Shown here in pieces: positions 6,982-14,707 of a DNA stretch of 29,777 nucleotides; positions within the stretch are counted from its first letter, which is position 1; every line of letters starts with the position of its first letter. This DNA comes from B69-G16 sp964501905 (GTDB taxonomy: Archaea; Thermoproteota; Thermoprotei; Thermofilales; B69-G16): the NCBI GenBank assembly GCA_964501905.1, contig CAZCTW010000017.1, positions 1 through 29,777 on the forward strand. Direction: 5' to 3'. The position numbers and the translations under genes were made by a program. The notes beneath the pieces were generated by a model. It was not told the DNA's origin. It made no database searches and was given only the letters and a program-made list of their open reading frames with translations.

Positions 6982-8780
6982 TGCATCGTTTAAGCCATTT
7001 GGCTAGATATGAAGAAGAAGAGACGGCTCTTCCTCTAAAGGAAATAGTTAAACGTTTGATGCCTTTAGTAAAGCCCCATGCTAAGTATTTCTTAGCCGCT
7101 ATTGCTGGAACTATGGGTAGGATGGCCCTAAACTTAGCTTTTCCCATGTTAATGGGATATCTAGTAGATTCTGCACTGGGGGGAGATTTCGATGAATTGC
7201 TATGGTTCTCTGTTATATTCTTCGGGTGTGCTGTAGCATATTGGTTTATTAATTATACACGTATCTATTTGATTTCTCTCGTAGGGCAGAGGTTTATCAG
7301 AGATCTTCGAGATAAGTTGTTTAGGAAATTGCTTAAAGTTAAAATAGCCTTCTTGAGGAGAGGAGAAGTTGGCAGGCTCGTGTCTAGAGTTATGAACGAC
7401 GTAGACGTAATAGGCAATACTTTTACCAGCGGTTTGATAGATATGTTCGCAGATATGGCCGCTATGAGTGGGGCTTTCGTGATAATGGTGTTTATAAGTC
7501 CTCAGCTTACGCTAGCTATACTCCCACTAATACCGGCGATATTCCTGATAAACTACTATTTGGCTGTTAGAGCTAGAGAAACGTTTAGAAAGGCTAGAAA
7601 GGCGATTGCTAAGGTAACGGCGAAGGTTGAGCAGGAGATTTCTGGAGCAGCCGTCGTGAAGACTTATGTTCAAAGGAGGAAGATCGAAGAAAGAGAGTTT
7701 GAGAAAGTGAGCAAGGAATACGTTTCAACTAATGTCGAAGCCATAAAAGTTGTGTCATCTGTTAATCCTTTGATGTCGGTTATCAGAGCTATAGGCGTGG
7801 CTATAATACTCTATGTCGGCGGAAACTTAATCCAAGTTGGAGAAATAACAGTTGGTACTATGGTTACCTTCTACGGCTATCTAGACCTGTTCTTCAGACC
7901 TCTTCAAACTCTAGCCATATTCTTCAACAGTATTCAATCCGCTTTAGCGGCCGCTGAGCGAGTTACAGAACTCTTAAAAGTGGATGAGGAGAAAAGCGGT
8001 GTTCTTCGGAAACCAATTAACGGATTGGTAGAGTTTAAAGAGGTGTATTTCGGCTATGAGGAAGAATTACCTGTTATCAAGGGGGTTTCACTAAAAGTAA
8101 AGCCGGGAGAAATGGTGGCGATTGTAGGCCCGACCGGAGGTGGGAAGAGCACATTGGCGAAGTTATTGCTTAGATTTTACGACCCGTGGAGCGGGAGAAT
8201 TTTGCTAGATGGGGTAGACGTGGATAGATATGATCTTTCCTATTTGAGGAAAGTTATAGCGTACGTCCCTCAGGATCCAGCGGTGATCTCTGGCAGAGTA
8301 TACGATAACCTGGTAGCCGGTAGGCCTGATATGGGAAAAGAAGAGGTTGATCGTTTATTAAAAGAACTCTCCGTTGACAAATTATTCGATGCTTTACCGG
8401 GAGGACTTGAGGCTGAAATCGTCGAGGAAGGTAAGAATCTCTCCAAAGGCCAGAGGCAGGTTATATCTTTGGTTAGAGCTTTAATCTCGAATCCCCGCGT
8501 TTTAGTGCTTGACGAAGCTACGAGCAATGTGGACGTAACGACGGAATTGAAAATCTATAAAGGCTTAAAGAAGCTAATTAAAAAGAGGAATATATCGACG
8601 ATTGTTATAGCGCATAGGCTTATAGCCATCACCGATGCTAATAGGATATACGTCATAGATAGTGGTAAAGTAGTCGAAGAGGGAACTCATGAAGAACTAC
8701 TGGCTAAGGGAGGACTATACGCTAAACTTTGGCGGGCACAATCCCCCGAGGTTGTTCTATCTCTCTTTACAGGGGATTAG
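6981..8780 (+). CDS. Heterodimeric ABC exporter half-transporter, catalytic-site subunit
   Basis: The protein has 599 residues: a cytoplasmic N-terminal stretch (1-30), an exporter membrane domain (about 30-325) and a nucleotide-binding domain (347-575). Walker A is GPTGGGKST (383-391), Q-loop Q431, Walker B VLVLDE with catalytic E512 and switch H545 (IAHRL), all canonical. The signature is LSKGQ (487-491), with Lys replacing the first conserved Gly of the GGQ core. In the heterodimer this altered signature faces the Walker motifs of the 5299-6981 subunit, which lacks the catalytic Glu. The two changes therefore fall in the same composite site, the expected pattern for a functional heterodimer. 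Its ATG overlaps the preceding stop by one base. It ends 24 bp from the convergent vapC gene. Confidence 0.92.
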   Translation: MHRLSHLARYEEEETALPLKEIVKRLMPLVKPHAKYFLAAIAGTMGRMALNLAFPMLMGYLVDSALGGDFDELLWFSVIFFGCAVAYWFINYTRIYLISLVGQRFIRDLRDKLFRKLLKVKIAFLRRGEVGRLVSRVMNDVDVIGNTFTSGLIDMFADMAAMSGAFVIMVFISPQLTLAILPLIPAIFLINYYLAVRARETFRKARKAIAKVTAKVEQEISGAAVVKTYVQRRKIEEREFEKVSKEYVSTNVEAIKVVSSVNPLMSVIRAIGVAIILYVGGNLIQVGEITVGTMVTFYGYLDLFFRPLQTLAIFFNSIQSALAAAERVTELLKVDEEKSGVLRKPINGLVEFKEVYFGYEEELPVIKGVSLKVKPGEMVAIVGPTGGGKSTLAKLLLRFYDPWSGRILLDGVDVDRYDLSYLRKVIAYVPQDPAVISGRVYDNLVAGRPDMGKEEVDRLLKELSVDKLFDALPGGLEAEIVEEGKNLSKGQRQVISLVRALISNPRVLVLDEATSNVDVTTELKIYKGLKKLIKKRNISTIVIAHRLIAITDANRIYVIDSGKVVEEGTHEELLAKGGLYAKLWRAQSPEVVLSLFTGD

Positions 8781-8804
8781 TCTAACCCAGTCCTAAAATC
8801 TAGG

Positions 8805-9176
8805 TTAAATTCCAAGTTTAGCTGGGTCGATAAGTTTTAAGCCTTTTTCTTTAAGTCTATTAAAGTGTTTGGCATTCCAAGTGGCGAGCGGAGCTTTGAG
8901 AGCAATAGAGGTTGCGGCTATTAATAAATCCGCATCCGGAATAAGTATACCACTCTCTTTTAGGTATTGACAGAGTATACAATAGTTCTTTACAACGTTA
9001 TTGGTCAATGGTATTATCGTAAAGGCCTTTTCAGGTCTTTCTTTAACATTTTCAATTTTATCTAGATTTACGCCTCTGAGAAATTCGATGAGCGTTATCA
9101 CAGATATGCTCCAATTCTTCGGTATTATTTTACGCTTTATAACCTCGGTAAGCACGTCGGTGTCGAGAACTATCAA
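8805..9176 (-). CDS. vapC: VapC-type PIN-domain ribonuclease toxin
   Basis: The protein has 123 residues from TTG 9176, whose codon overlaps the antitoxin stop (TTGA). PIN-domain acidic residues are seen: D5 and D7 (IVLDTDVL), E31 (TLIEFLRG), D81/D83 (PDADLLIAA), and the C-terminal TWNAKHF where the usual Asp is His, a common variant. Such toxins cut tRNA or rRNA when not held by VapB. The gene is intact in length and motifs, while the upstream antitoxin frame has an amber codon at position 23. The toxin may therefore be translated poorly (coupled start), be held by another antitoxin, or be tolerated. Convergent with the ABC operon. Confidence 0.88.
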   Translation of the reverse strand: MIVLDTDVLTEVIKRKIIPKNWSISVITLIEFLRGVNLDKIENVKERPEKAFTIIPLTNNVVKNYCILCQYLKESGILIPDADLLIAATSIALKAPLATWNAKHFNRLKEKGLKLIDPAKLGI

Positions 9177-9403
9177 TTCGATCCTCCTCTCAACTTGAAG
9201 GATTCTCTAAAACGCCTACTTTTCTGGGCTATTCTATCGAGCTCCTCTTCGCTTAGCATTGCATGAAGCTCTTCTATAGCTCTGGTTTTTTCAAAATTCT
9301 CCGCCTTCTCCGCTATCTCGAGTAGGAAGCTACTCTAATCTTTACCCTTCCTCATATTATCCAATTTCTTCTTTACATCTTCCCTAACGGAGATCGTAGT
9401 CAT
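9173..9403 (-). pseudogene. vapB: VapB-type antitoxin with internal amber codon (antitoxin of 8805-9176)
   Basis: From ATG 9403 the frame reads MTTISVREDVKKKLDNMRKG then KD-stop-SSFLLEIAEKA and ends at TGA 9173-9175, 76 codons in all. The stop is TAG 9335-9337, codon 23. In related antitoxins this place is usually Trp in a GKDWSEFL-like motif, so TGG to TAG is the likely change (inference). N-terminal residues form the ribbon of a ribbon-helix-helix DNA-binding fold and the remaining part would wrap the toxin. GAGGAGG directly precedes the ATG. A TATA-like ATTATATAAC (9423-9432) and a direct repeat TAACTTT (9433-9439, 9446-9452) lie upstream. The frame is otherwise clean, so the lesion is recent or read through. 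Confidence 0.7.
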
Positions 9404-9523
9404 CCTCCTCATAAGCCATCAAATTATATAACTAACTTTTTGCGTTAACTTTGAAATCCGGGATAGGTTAGCTAATAGACTTTAATTTCCTCAACGATTT
9501 TTGTAGCCAAGTTTGCATTTCCA

Positions 9524-9543
9524 ATATATAAAGAATAATTCTT
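9524..9543 (+). promoter_or_regulatory. TATA box with inverted repeat before the copper-ATPase fragment
   Basis: ATATATAAAG (9525-9534) is a TATA box, and AAGAATAATTCTT (9531-9543) is an odd-length perfect inverted repeat overlapping its downstream edge. The start ATG is at 9576. The layout resembles a repressor site of a metal-regulated promoter, but no regulator lies next to it. Confidence 0.4.
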
Positions 9544-9575
9544 ATAAACTGCGACAATAACCCTTATTCGTTGAA

Positions 9576-10104
9576 ATGAAGATGAATCATCATATGGAAA
9601 AAGCTCATCATCCAGCTAGACATATAGAAGAATTTAAAAGGAAATTTTGGATATCTTTCATCCTTACAATCCCAATACTGCTTTTATCCGAAGCTATTCA
9701 ATCCTGGTTTGGCTTTACGATAACAATACCATTTCAGAAGAAGATATTACTAATTCTATCGGCGATAGTATATTTCTACGGCGGTTCGCTCTTTTCTGCG
9801 TGGAAGCATAAAAGAGCTTAAGAATAGACAACCTGGAATGATGACTCTTATAGTCGCCGCTATATCGACTCCTTCCATTTTTATGTACATTGCGCCTAGA
9901 GTTTTACTGACTACGGTACTAATATACCTGGTTAGCGACTATAGTGAATCGCTTATAGCCAAATTTAGGAATATATGGGCTGAAATTAGATTGTGGCCGG
10001 GCGGCTTTTTATCGCTTATATTAACAGGGTTTTGTTATACTCGCCTTTCGCGTCTCCTTCTCTCACGCTTTATTAGTACGGATGTCCTTGGTGGGAGAAG
10101 GTGA
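9576..10104 (+). pseudogene. N-terminal remnant of a CopB-type P1B heavy-metal ATPase
   Basis: From ATG 9576 the frame gives MKMNHHMEKAHHPARHIEEF followed by KRKFWISFILTIPILLLSEA and a second hydrophobic stretch ending YFYGGSLFSAWKH. This is the His-rich start and first two helices of CopB-like copper/silver ATPases. A frameshift near 9808-9814 (A4 run) moves to the frame ELKNRQPGMMTLIVAAIS, which is the next conserved piece of that family. After about position 9890 similarity is lost: the frame continues to 10104 without the TGE, CPH, DKTGT or GDG motifs. Over 550 residues of a normal pump are missing, so this is a deletion remnant. The promoter in front seems intact. Confidence 0.75.
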
Positions 10105-10205
10105 GGATTACCATTCTTAAATTCTTATTATTAACGTTCTTAGCCGGATTTTTTGCTCTTGCATATGTTCTGGGTTTAAGGATTTTAGGCGATGCTGTAT
10201 TCTAA
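10101..10205 (+). other. Short hydrophobic ORF in gene debris
   Basis: GTG 10101 overlaps the preceding stop (GTGA) and opens 34 codons (VRITILKFLLLTFLAGFFAL, then AYVLGLRILGDAVF) ending in TAA 10203-10205. It is one probable transmembrane helix. It may be a tiny membrane protein coupled to the remnant upstream or merely part of a decayed membrane gene; I recognise no family. Confidence 0.25.
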
Positions 10206-10283
10206 TATGTTTAATCTCGGCATCGTTTATGTTGATACCGATAAAGCCTTACCCCCGGAGAAGAACTGAGAAAAAAACCAATA

Positions 10284-10469
10284 TTGTGGCTTTTCCTCTT
10301 TACATCCGCGTTTACTCTTTATTTTGCAGCGTTTTTCAACTTGATATCGCGCTTAGCATACATAGCTATAGGCTCTTCATTCTTTCTAGTGCTCTTTTAT
10401 GAAGAAGTATTTTCAAAGAAAACTTTTATATTAAAATTTATAAAAGCGCCGATTCCGCCACCACCCTAA
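10284..10469 (+). pseudogene. Fragment of a polytopic membrane protein
   Basis: The frame stays open from about 10245, with a TTG start at 10284, and gives two hydrophobic helices (LWLFLFTSAFTLYFAAFF; YIAIGSSFFLVLFYEEVF) then a basic tail ending in KAPIPPPP. No family is assigned. Its context (copper-ATPase remnant before, thioredoxin-like fragment after) and lack of a convincing start suggest the 3' end of a decayed membrane gene. Confidence 0.3.
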
Positions 10470-10525
10470 GCTGTAATCACTAGGTTATTGACGCTTTCAT
10501 CAATCCGTTTAATGATAAGCTAATA

Positions 10526-10732
10526 GTGGCAATATTCTCATTTTCTTTGTCTCCATGCGATTTTAAAAGTGGAATGGAAATCGCGGAAATAATCTATAAT
10601 ACGTTTAAGGGTAAAATTAAGATACATCTTAAACATGTAAAGAGTAGAGACCTGCGGTGTCGGCTAAGTACAGGGGAGAGACCTTCATTTATAATACCCT
10701 TGTTTAAAAATATCATAAAAGTATATATTTAA
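10526..10732 (+). CDS. Small thioredoxin-fold-like protein or remnant
   Basis: From GTG 10526 the frame gives 68 residues; the same frame is open back to about 10488 (VIDAFINPFNDKLIVAIFSF). The start resembles a thioredoxin beta strand followed by an active-site loop with a single Cys (FSLSPCDFKSGMEIAEIIYN), a helix, then KIKIHL. The end TGERPSFIIPL is like the TPTFII strand before the cis-proline loop. The second catalytic Cys is absent, so it would be a monothiol protein or a remnant. No ATG start is seen. The stretch from 10733 to 10984 holds no supported gene. Low certainty. Confidence 0.3.
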   Translation: MAIFSFSLSPCDFKSGMEIAEIIYNTFKGKIKIHLKHVKSRDLRCRLSTGERPSFIIPLFKNIIKVYI

Positions 10733-10984
10733 AACGTATATTCTAACAAAGAATAGCAGAGATTCGGGTCACTGCCTATACGCTGGCTTTTACAATTGTA
10801 AGAGCTTTTCTCGGTCCTAATATTATAACGTATTCGTGGCTTTTTTATCAGGTCAAGCCTAGCACTTCTTAAATGACATTAGTCGGAAAAATCCAATTAC
10901 TCTATCCTTTACAAAGGAAAACTTACTATATAATGTACTAGCTCGATTTTCTGAATTTAATGTCGACATAAATTTATAAAAACG

Positions 10985-11827
10985 TTATAGATTTTTAATA
11001 AATTCGTGGATTTCCTTTGAAAGGGTTTCGGGTTTTTCGTATAGTATTAAATGCCCTGCTCCAGGTATTATTTTGAGAATAGAGTTTCTAATCAATCCAT
11101 TTAATGTTTTAGAGTATTCTACGGGTGTCACTTGATCGTCTTTGCCCACGATTATCAAAGTTGGAGATTCTATTTTCGATAAGGTTTTAGATGCATCATA
11201 GTCCTTGAAGTATTTGAGGTATCTGAAGGCGTGAGCGGGTAGGCTTTCCATGTATTCTTTATTATCTCTGAGAAATTCCTCATAGATATTTTCTGGAGTC
11301 TCCGGGCTGAAGAATACTTTTCTATAAAGTTTTCGGGTGAAAACATTCTCTGTGAAAAAGAGCTTTCTCCAGAATATTGAGGGCAAATTCCAGACTATTT
11401 GATCGATCATATCCGGTTTAAGTTTTGCTACGGAGCCTATCAGTATAATAGCTCTTACTTTATGCCTCGCCGCGTATTCCTGAGCTACTAATCCGCCAAA
11501 ACTATGTCCTATCAGTACGGCATCTTCATCTCTGACGCCGAGCTCCTTCATTAATGCTGCTTGATCGCGGAGGTAGTCCTCTAGCGATACTTTTTTAGGC
11601 TTGCTCGACATCCCGTAGCCTCGTAGATCGTAGGCGATCGTTCTATAGTGCTTTTTAAAGTAGTTTAATAGGTATTTCCAATTGCTTATCTGTCCTGGAG
11701 AACCGTGTAGAAAGAATAAAGTCGTCCCATCGCTATAGGTTTTCTCTCTCCCACTGTCGAAAACTCTTAATTTAACGTCGTTTACTTCCAGATAAAATGT
11801 ATTAGTTATAACTTTATCGACGTACAC
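10985..11827 (-). CDS. Alpha/beta-hydrolase fold enzyme
   Basis: The protein has 280 residues from GTG 11827. The fold is clear: oxyanion motif FFLHGSPG (39-45), YDLRGYGMSSKP (66-77), nucleophile elbow IGHSFGG with S109, acid D230 or D231 in VGKDDQVTP, and His H259 in GAGHLILYEKPE, giving a complete triad. A helical cap lies between residues 135 and 200. No signal peptide is seen, so it is cytoplasmic. The family covers esterases, epoxide hydrolases, C-C hydrolases and peroxidases; the substrate cannot be told from sequence. It stands alone on the minus strand between decayed regions. Confidence 0.88.
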   Translation of the reverse strand: MYVDKVITNTFYLEVNDVKLRVFDSGREKTYSDGTTLFFLHGSPGQISNWKYLLNYFKKHYRTIAYDLRGYGMSSKPKKVSLEDYLRDQAALMKELGVRDEDAVLIGHSFGGLVAQEYAARHKVRAIILIGSVAKLKPDMIDQIVWNLPSIFWRKLFFTENVFTRKLYRKVFFSPETPENIYEEFLRDNKEYMESLPAHAFRYLKYFKDYDASKTLSKIESPTLIIVGKDDQVTPVEYSKTLNGLIRNSILKIIPGAGHLILYEKPETLSKEIHEFIKNL

Positions 11828-11923
11828 GGTTCACCGCATAGTATACAGCTAATAACCTTTTAACATTATTGCTGGTGAGAATTCTTGAAATCAATTTTGA
11901 TTATATCCGCCAATGTTATTCTA

Positions 11924-12091
11924 CTATTCTGGCATAGCACAACTATACTCTTTAAAAAATTCCGTAAACACTTCTACGAATTTCTTAGAAGGAACCTCGA
12001 CTATGAACTCTTCAATTTCTCCATGACATGATATCACGACTTTAGCCCTGATTTTACCACGGGAATTGCTCAAAATTTGACGCCCCGCCAT
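11924..12091 (-). CDS. Small hypothetical protein (55 residues)
   Basis: ATG 12091 to TAG 11924 gives 55 residues: a basic start (MAGRQILSNSRGKIRAKVVI), then SCHGEIEEFIVEVPSKKFV and an amphipathic helix EVFTEFFKEYSCAMPE. The pattern strand-turn-strand-helix is coding-like, and the strand KIRAKVVIS followed by GEIEEFIVEV suggests a small alpha/beta fold. Two Cys are present (SCHG and YSCAMPE). No family is recognised. It sits in an otherwise gene-free 385-bp gap, upstream of the hydrolase on the same strand. Confidence 0.45.
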   Translation of the reverse strand: MAGRQILSNSRGKIRAKVVISCHGEIEEFIVEVPSKKFVEVFTEFFKEYSCAMPE

Positions 12092-12212
12092 TAAAGATTA
12101 ACTACTATGTAATTATTGCTTAAAATATGGTATAAATTCCTACTTTCCTTGTATTCTTGGAATTCCTTGGATTTACTTATCTAACACCGCCCCTTATAAG
12201 ACGTGGAAATTT

Positions 12213-12375
12213 ATGTCTAGAAAGTCTAAGCGCGAAGTGCTGGGAGTGAGCAAAATAACTTATAAGTTTCAGGTCACCATACCGAAGACTGTTAGGGAAA
12301 GGTTTGGGCTTAAAGAAGGAGATATATATGTTGGAAGATGGAAAGCTGGTATTAGTGAAGAGCACAGAATTATAA
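12213..12375 (+). pseudogene. AbrB/SpoVT-type DNA-binding antitoxin-like gene with a one-base frameshift
   Basis: From ATG 12213 the first 40 codons encode a swapped-hairpin AbrB domain (VSKITYKFQVTIPKTVRERF, GLKEGDIYV). At GTTGGAAG (12329-12336) the frame changes: the zero frame runs on to 12398 with unrelated residues, whereas removing one G gives EDGKLVLVKSTEL and TAA 12373-12375, the usual end of such antitoxins. The lesion is therefore one extra base. The intact product would be about 53 residues, binding DNA as a dimer. No PIN toxin follows; the next gene is an LLM oxidoreductase, so this is an orphan. Confidence 0.7.
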
Positions 12376-12447
12376 TAAATTTATTTCAAATTGAATAATC
12401 TAGAATTATTGAGCTTTGGATAATTAACTGAAATTCTTCGGTAACGT

Positions 12448-12458
12448 GTTTAAATAAG
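12448..12458 (+). promoter_or_regulatory. TATA box of the LLM oxidoreductase gene
   Basis: GTTTAAATAAG is centred 27 bp before ATG 12480, so the transcript is probably leaderless. Confidence 0.5.
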
Positions 12459-12479
12459 GGGAGAAAAATAAACTAACCT

Positions 12480-13448
12480 ATGAAATTTGGAGTTTTCGTC
12501 CCGCAGGGTTGGAGGCTTGACCTGCCAGCAGATATGGATCCTAGAGAGCAGTGGGATACTATTGTTAAGGTCGCTCTTAAAAGCGAAGAATTAGGCTTTG
12601 ATATTTTAGTAGTGTACGATCATTTCCATACAGTGCCGGAGCCTCTTCCGGGGAGGAGTGTTTTCGAAGCTTGGACTCTGCTGGCGGCGTTAGCTCCTCT
12701 AACCAAGAGGATTAGGCTTAGCCAGCTCGTCACCTGCAATCTTTACCGCAACCCCGCCTATCTCGCTAAAATAAGCAGCATTGTAGACGTGATCAGCGGC
12801 GGCAGGCTTGAGCTAGGTATTGGAGCGTGTTGGTATGAGCACGAGTTTAAAGGTTATGGATATAGCTTTCCCCCGGCGAAGGATAGGATTATGATGCTTG
12901 AAGAAGCCATACAGATAATAAAGAAGATGTGGACCGAGCCTGAAGTCCACTTTAAGGGGAAATACTATACGCTGGAAGGCGCTTTGAACGATCCGAAGCC
13001 CCTACAGAAGCCGCATCCCCCGATACTGATAGGCGGTGGTGGGGAGAAGTTTACTCTTAGAGTTGTGGCTAAATACGCGGATAAGTGGAATATAGGCGGG
13101 GATTTCGAAAAATATGTTAGAAAAGCTAGAATCCTGGAAGATCATTGTAGGGACGTAGGGAGAGATTTTAAAGAGATCGTTCTCACGCATGTGGGAACCG
13201 TAATTATCGGTAGGACGGAGGAAGAGGTTAAGGAGAAATTTGATGGGTATGAAGCGGTGAAGATAGGCGGGATAAGCTATGAAGATTGGAGAAAAAACCA
13301 CTATATAGGGACGCCCGAGGAGATAGCGGAGAAAATCGAGAGATTTAAAGAAGTAGGTGTTGAAGAAATCTACCTCTATTTCCCATATGCTGGGGAGTTT
13401 AAAACTCTCGAGTTCTTTAGAGATGAAGTGATGAAACAATTCAAGTAA
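12480..13448 (+). CDS. LLM-class (luciferase-like) flavin- or F420-dependent oxidoreductase
   Basis: The protein has 322 residues forming a TIM barrel of the bacterial-luciferase superfamily. Typical segments: MKFGVFVPQGW at the start, EELGFDILVVYDHFH (37-50), RIRLSQLVTCNLYRNP (78-92), SGGRLELGIGACWYEHEF (106-123) and PHPPILIGGGGEKFTLRV in the second half. The YRNPAYLAK and LGIGACWYE motifs fit the F420-dependent branch (TIGR03560-like), which includes F420-dependent reductases of the Mer/Adf group. The oxidised substrate is unknown. Length is normal and the frame is unbroken. It is transcribed alone from its own TATA box. Confidence 0.88.
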   Translation: MKFGVFVPQGWRLDLPADMDPREQWDTIVKVALKSEELGFDILVVYDHFHTVPEPLPGRSVFEAWTLLAALAPLTKRIRLSQLVTCNLYRNPAYLAKISSIVDVISGGRLELGIGACWYEHEFKGYGYSFPPAKDRIMMLEEAIQIIKKMWTEPEVHFKGKYYTLEGALNDPKPLQKPHPPILIGGGGEKFTLRVVAKYADKWNIGGDFEKYVRKARILEDHCRDVGRDFKEIVLTHVGTVIIGRTEEEVKEKFDGYEAVKIGGISYEDWRKNHYIGTPEEIAEKIERFKEVGVEEIYLYFPYAGEFKTLEFFRDEVMKQFK

Positions 13449-13484
13449 TTTCCTTTTCATTATAAAGTCCCAAGTTTTAATAAA

Positions 13485-13598
13485 ATGTTTAGCTTAGCAG
13501 ATACAAGTAAATTTAAGATAGAGAACTATAGTTATTGCCTTTCCAACTTTAGAAAGGAGAAGCGGTTAAAGAGGAGAAAAGTCGCTAGCTCAGCATAA
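13485..13598 (+). CDS. Possible 37-residue basic protein
   Basis: ATG 13485 opens 37 codons ending with TAA 13596-13598: MFSLADTSKFKIENYSYCLS then a Lys/Arg-rich tail (FRKEKRLKRRKVASSA). A TATA-like CATTATAAAG (13459-13468) lies about 22-26 bp before the ATG, as expected for a leaderless transcript. The composition could be a small nucleic-acid-binding peptide or chance. No family. Confidence 0.22.
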   Translation: MFSLADTSKFKIENYSYCLSNFRKEKRLKRRKVASSA

Positions 13599-13670
13599 TT
13601 TCATAGCGATAGTAGCCGCAGTTATAATAAACTCTCAAATATCTGAGAAAATGAAAGAAATCTCAATCAT

Positions 13671-14576
13671 TTATTTCCAAGTTTTATAGAAATTTCTAAT
13701 TACGAAGAAAGATTTCTTAGGAACTCCATCCATCCTTATTATCCCAAAGCCGAGGTCTCCTCTTCCAGCAATCTCACTTTCATCCCATTGATGAACAAAA
13801 CAACCATCTAAATCAGCCCTCTTTATGAACTCGATATTCTTTTTAAAACACTCTGCTTGCGCCTCCTCATCATACTTTACCTTATGTTTTTGAGGGTATA
13901 GCCAGATAGGCCCCGCTTTAAAAGCTTTATCTATTGTTTGAAACCTAAATTCGCTCAGTATGGCTGGTTTCCCAAATCGCTTCATTTTTAATAGCAAATC
14001 TAAGTATATGCGCTCTGTTTTGGAATATAAAAATTGATTGCACATTACCATGTCTAAATCCTCCCAATTTACCAGTTCGAATTCCCAGGATCCAGCAGCG
14101 TACGATATTCTGCCAGAGAAATATTTTCTCGATTTCTCTACTAGTTCAGCTATAAACTTCTTAAATCTGTCAGGGTTTTCTCTCAACGGCCTATGTACAT
14201 ATTTCTCCATATTGGAGCATCTTTCGACATAGCCGAGTTTTCTATCGCCCTCTAAATTTACCTCTAAACTTAGTTCATTTCCAAGCATTAAAACATCTAT
14301 TCCATAATCTTCAGCTTTTTTACAAAAATCCTCGTATATGCTAATGTATTCTGATTTTGGAATTACATCGCCAACTTTAGGATGAGCCCACACTTGCAAG
14401 CCTTCCTCCTTGGCGATTTCTACAATTCTCCACAATATTGCGCCGACCCCTTCTAACCTTATAGCATTTGCGCACAGTTCGCTCCGCATTCTCTCGATAT
14501 CACTTCTTATTCTATTAAGATCTTTTTTAAACCAACCCATAGATGTAGATAGATATACTATACCCTTGACTTTCAC
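13671..14576 (-). CDS. Clan GH-A-like TIM-barrel glycosidase
   Basis: The protein has 301 residues from GTG 14576. It shows clan GH-A hallmarks: VLMLGNELSL with N100-E101 at the end of strand 4 (acid/base position) and AILSEFRFQT with E209 at the end of strand 7 (nucleophile position). VHQWDE near residue 262 gives an aromatic strand-8 platform, and WAHPKVGD lies at strand 2-3. There is no signal peptide, so the enzyme is cytoplasmic, unlike many secreted glycanases. The closest folds I can think of are the GH5/GH113-type barrels; the CAZy family is not assigned. Function inferred: hydrolysis or transfer of a beta-linked sugar, perhaps a glycolipid or stored glycoside. Single gene, divergent from the GrpB-family gene. 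Confidence 0.65.
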   Translation of the reverse strand: MKVKGIVYLSTSMGWFKKDLNRIRSDIERMRSELCANAIRLEGVGAILWRIVEIAKEEGLQVWAHPKVGDVIPKSEYISIYEDFCKKAEDYGIDVLMLGNELSLEVNLEGDRKLGYVERCSNMEKYVHRPLRENPDRFKKFIAELVEKSRKYFSGRISYAAGSWEFELVNWEDLDMVMCNQFLYSKTERIYLDLLLKMKRFGKPAILSEFRFQTIDKAFKAGPIWLYPQKHKVKYDEEAQAECFKKNIEFIKRADLDGCFVHQWDESEIAGRGDLGFGIIRMDGVPKKSFFVIRNFYKTWK

Positions 14577-14593
14577 AAGCAGTGATAATAGTA

Positions 14594-14609
14594 AAATAAA
14601 GCTTTATTT
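14594..14609 (-). promoter_or_regulatory. Palindromic AT element upstream of the GH-A-like gene
   Basis: AAATAAAGCTTTATTT is a perfect 16-bp palindrome 18-33 bp before the GTG start at 14576. It probably contains the TATA box; whether it also serves as an operator is unknown. Confidence 0.4.
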
Positions 14610-14707
14610 ATTATCGACCATAAGTACTGGAGCTTTTCAGAAGAATTAAAAATTAAAAATTGAAATGGATAGGAATAAATTCGATAAAATATTTTATATG
14701 CTAGAAA

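Noticed and set aside
9335..9337. Pyrrolysine or other amber recoding in vapB
   Set aside because: TAG ends intact genes in the window (for example 8780) and no Pyl genes are visible; a nonsense mutation is simpler. Kept only as a point to check.
13002..13460. 152-codon antisense frame opposite the LLM oxidoreductase
   Set aside because: The sense gene shows clear family motifs across the whole overlap; the antisense product has none.
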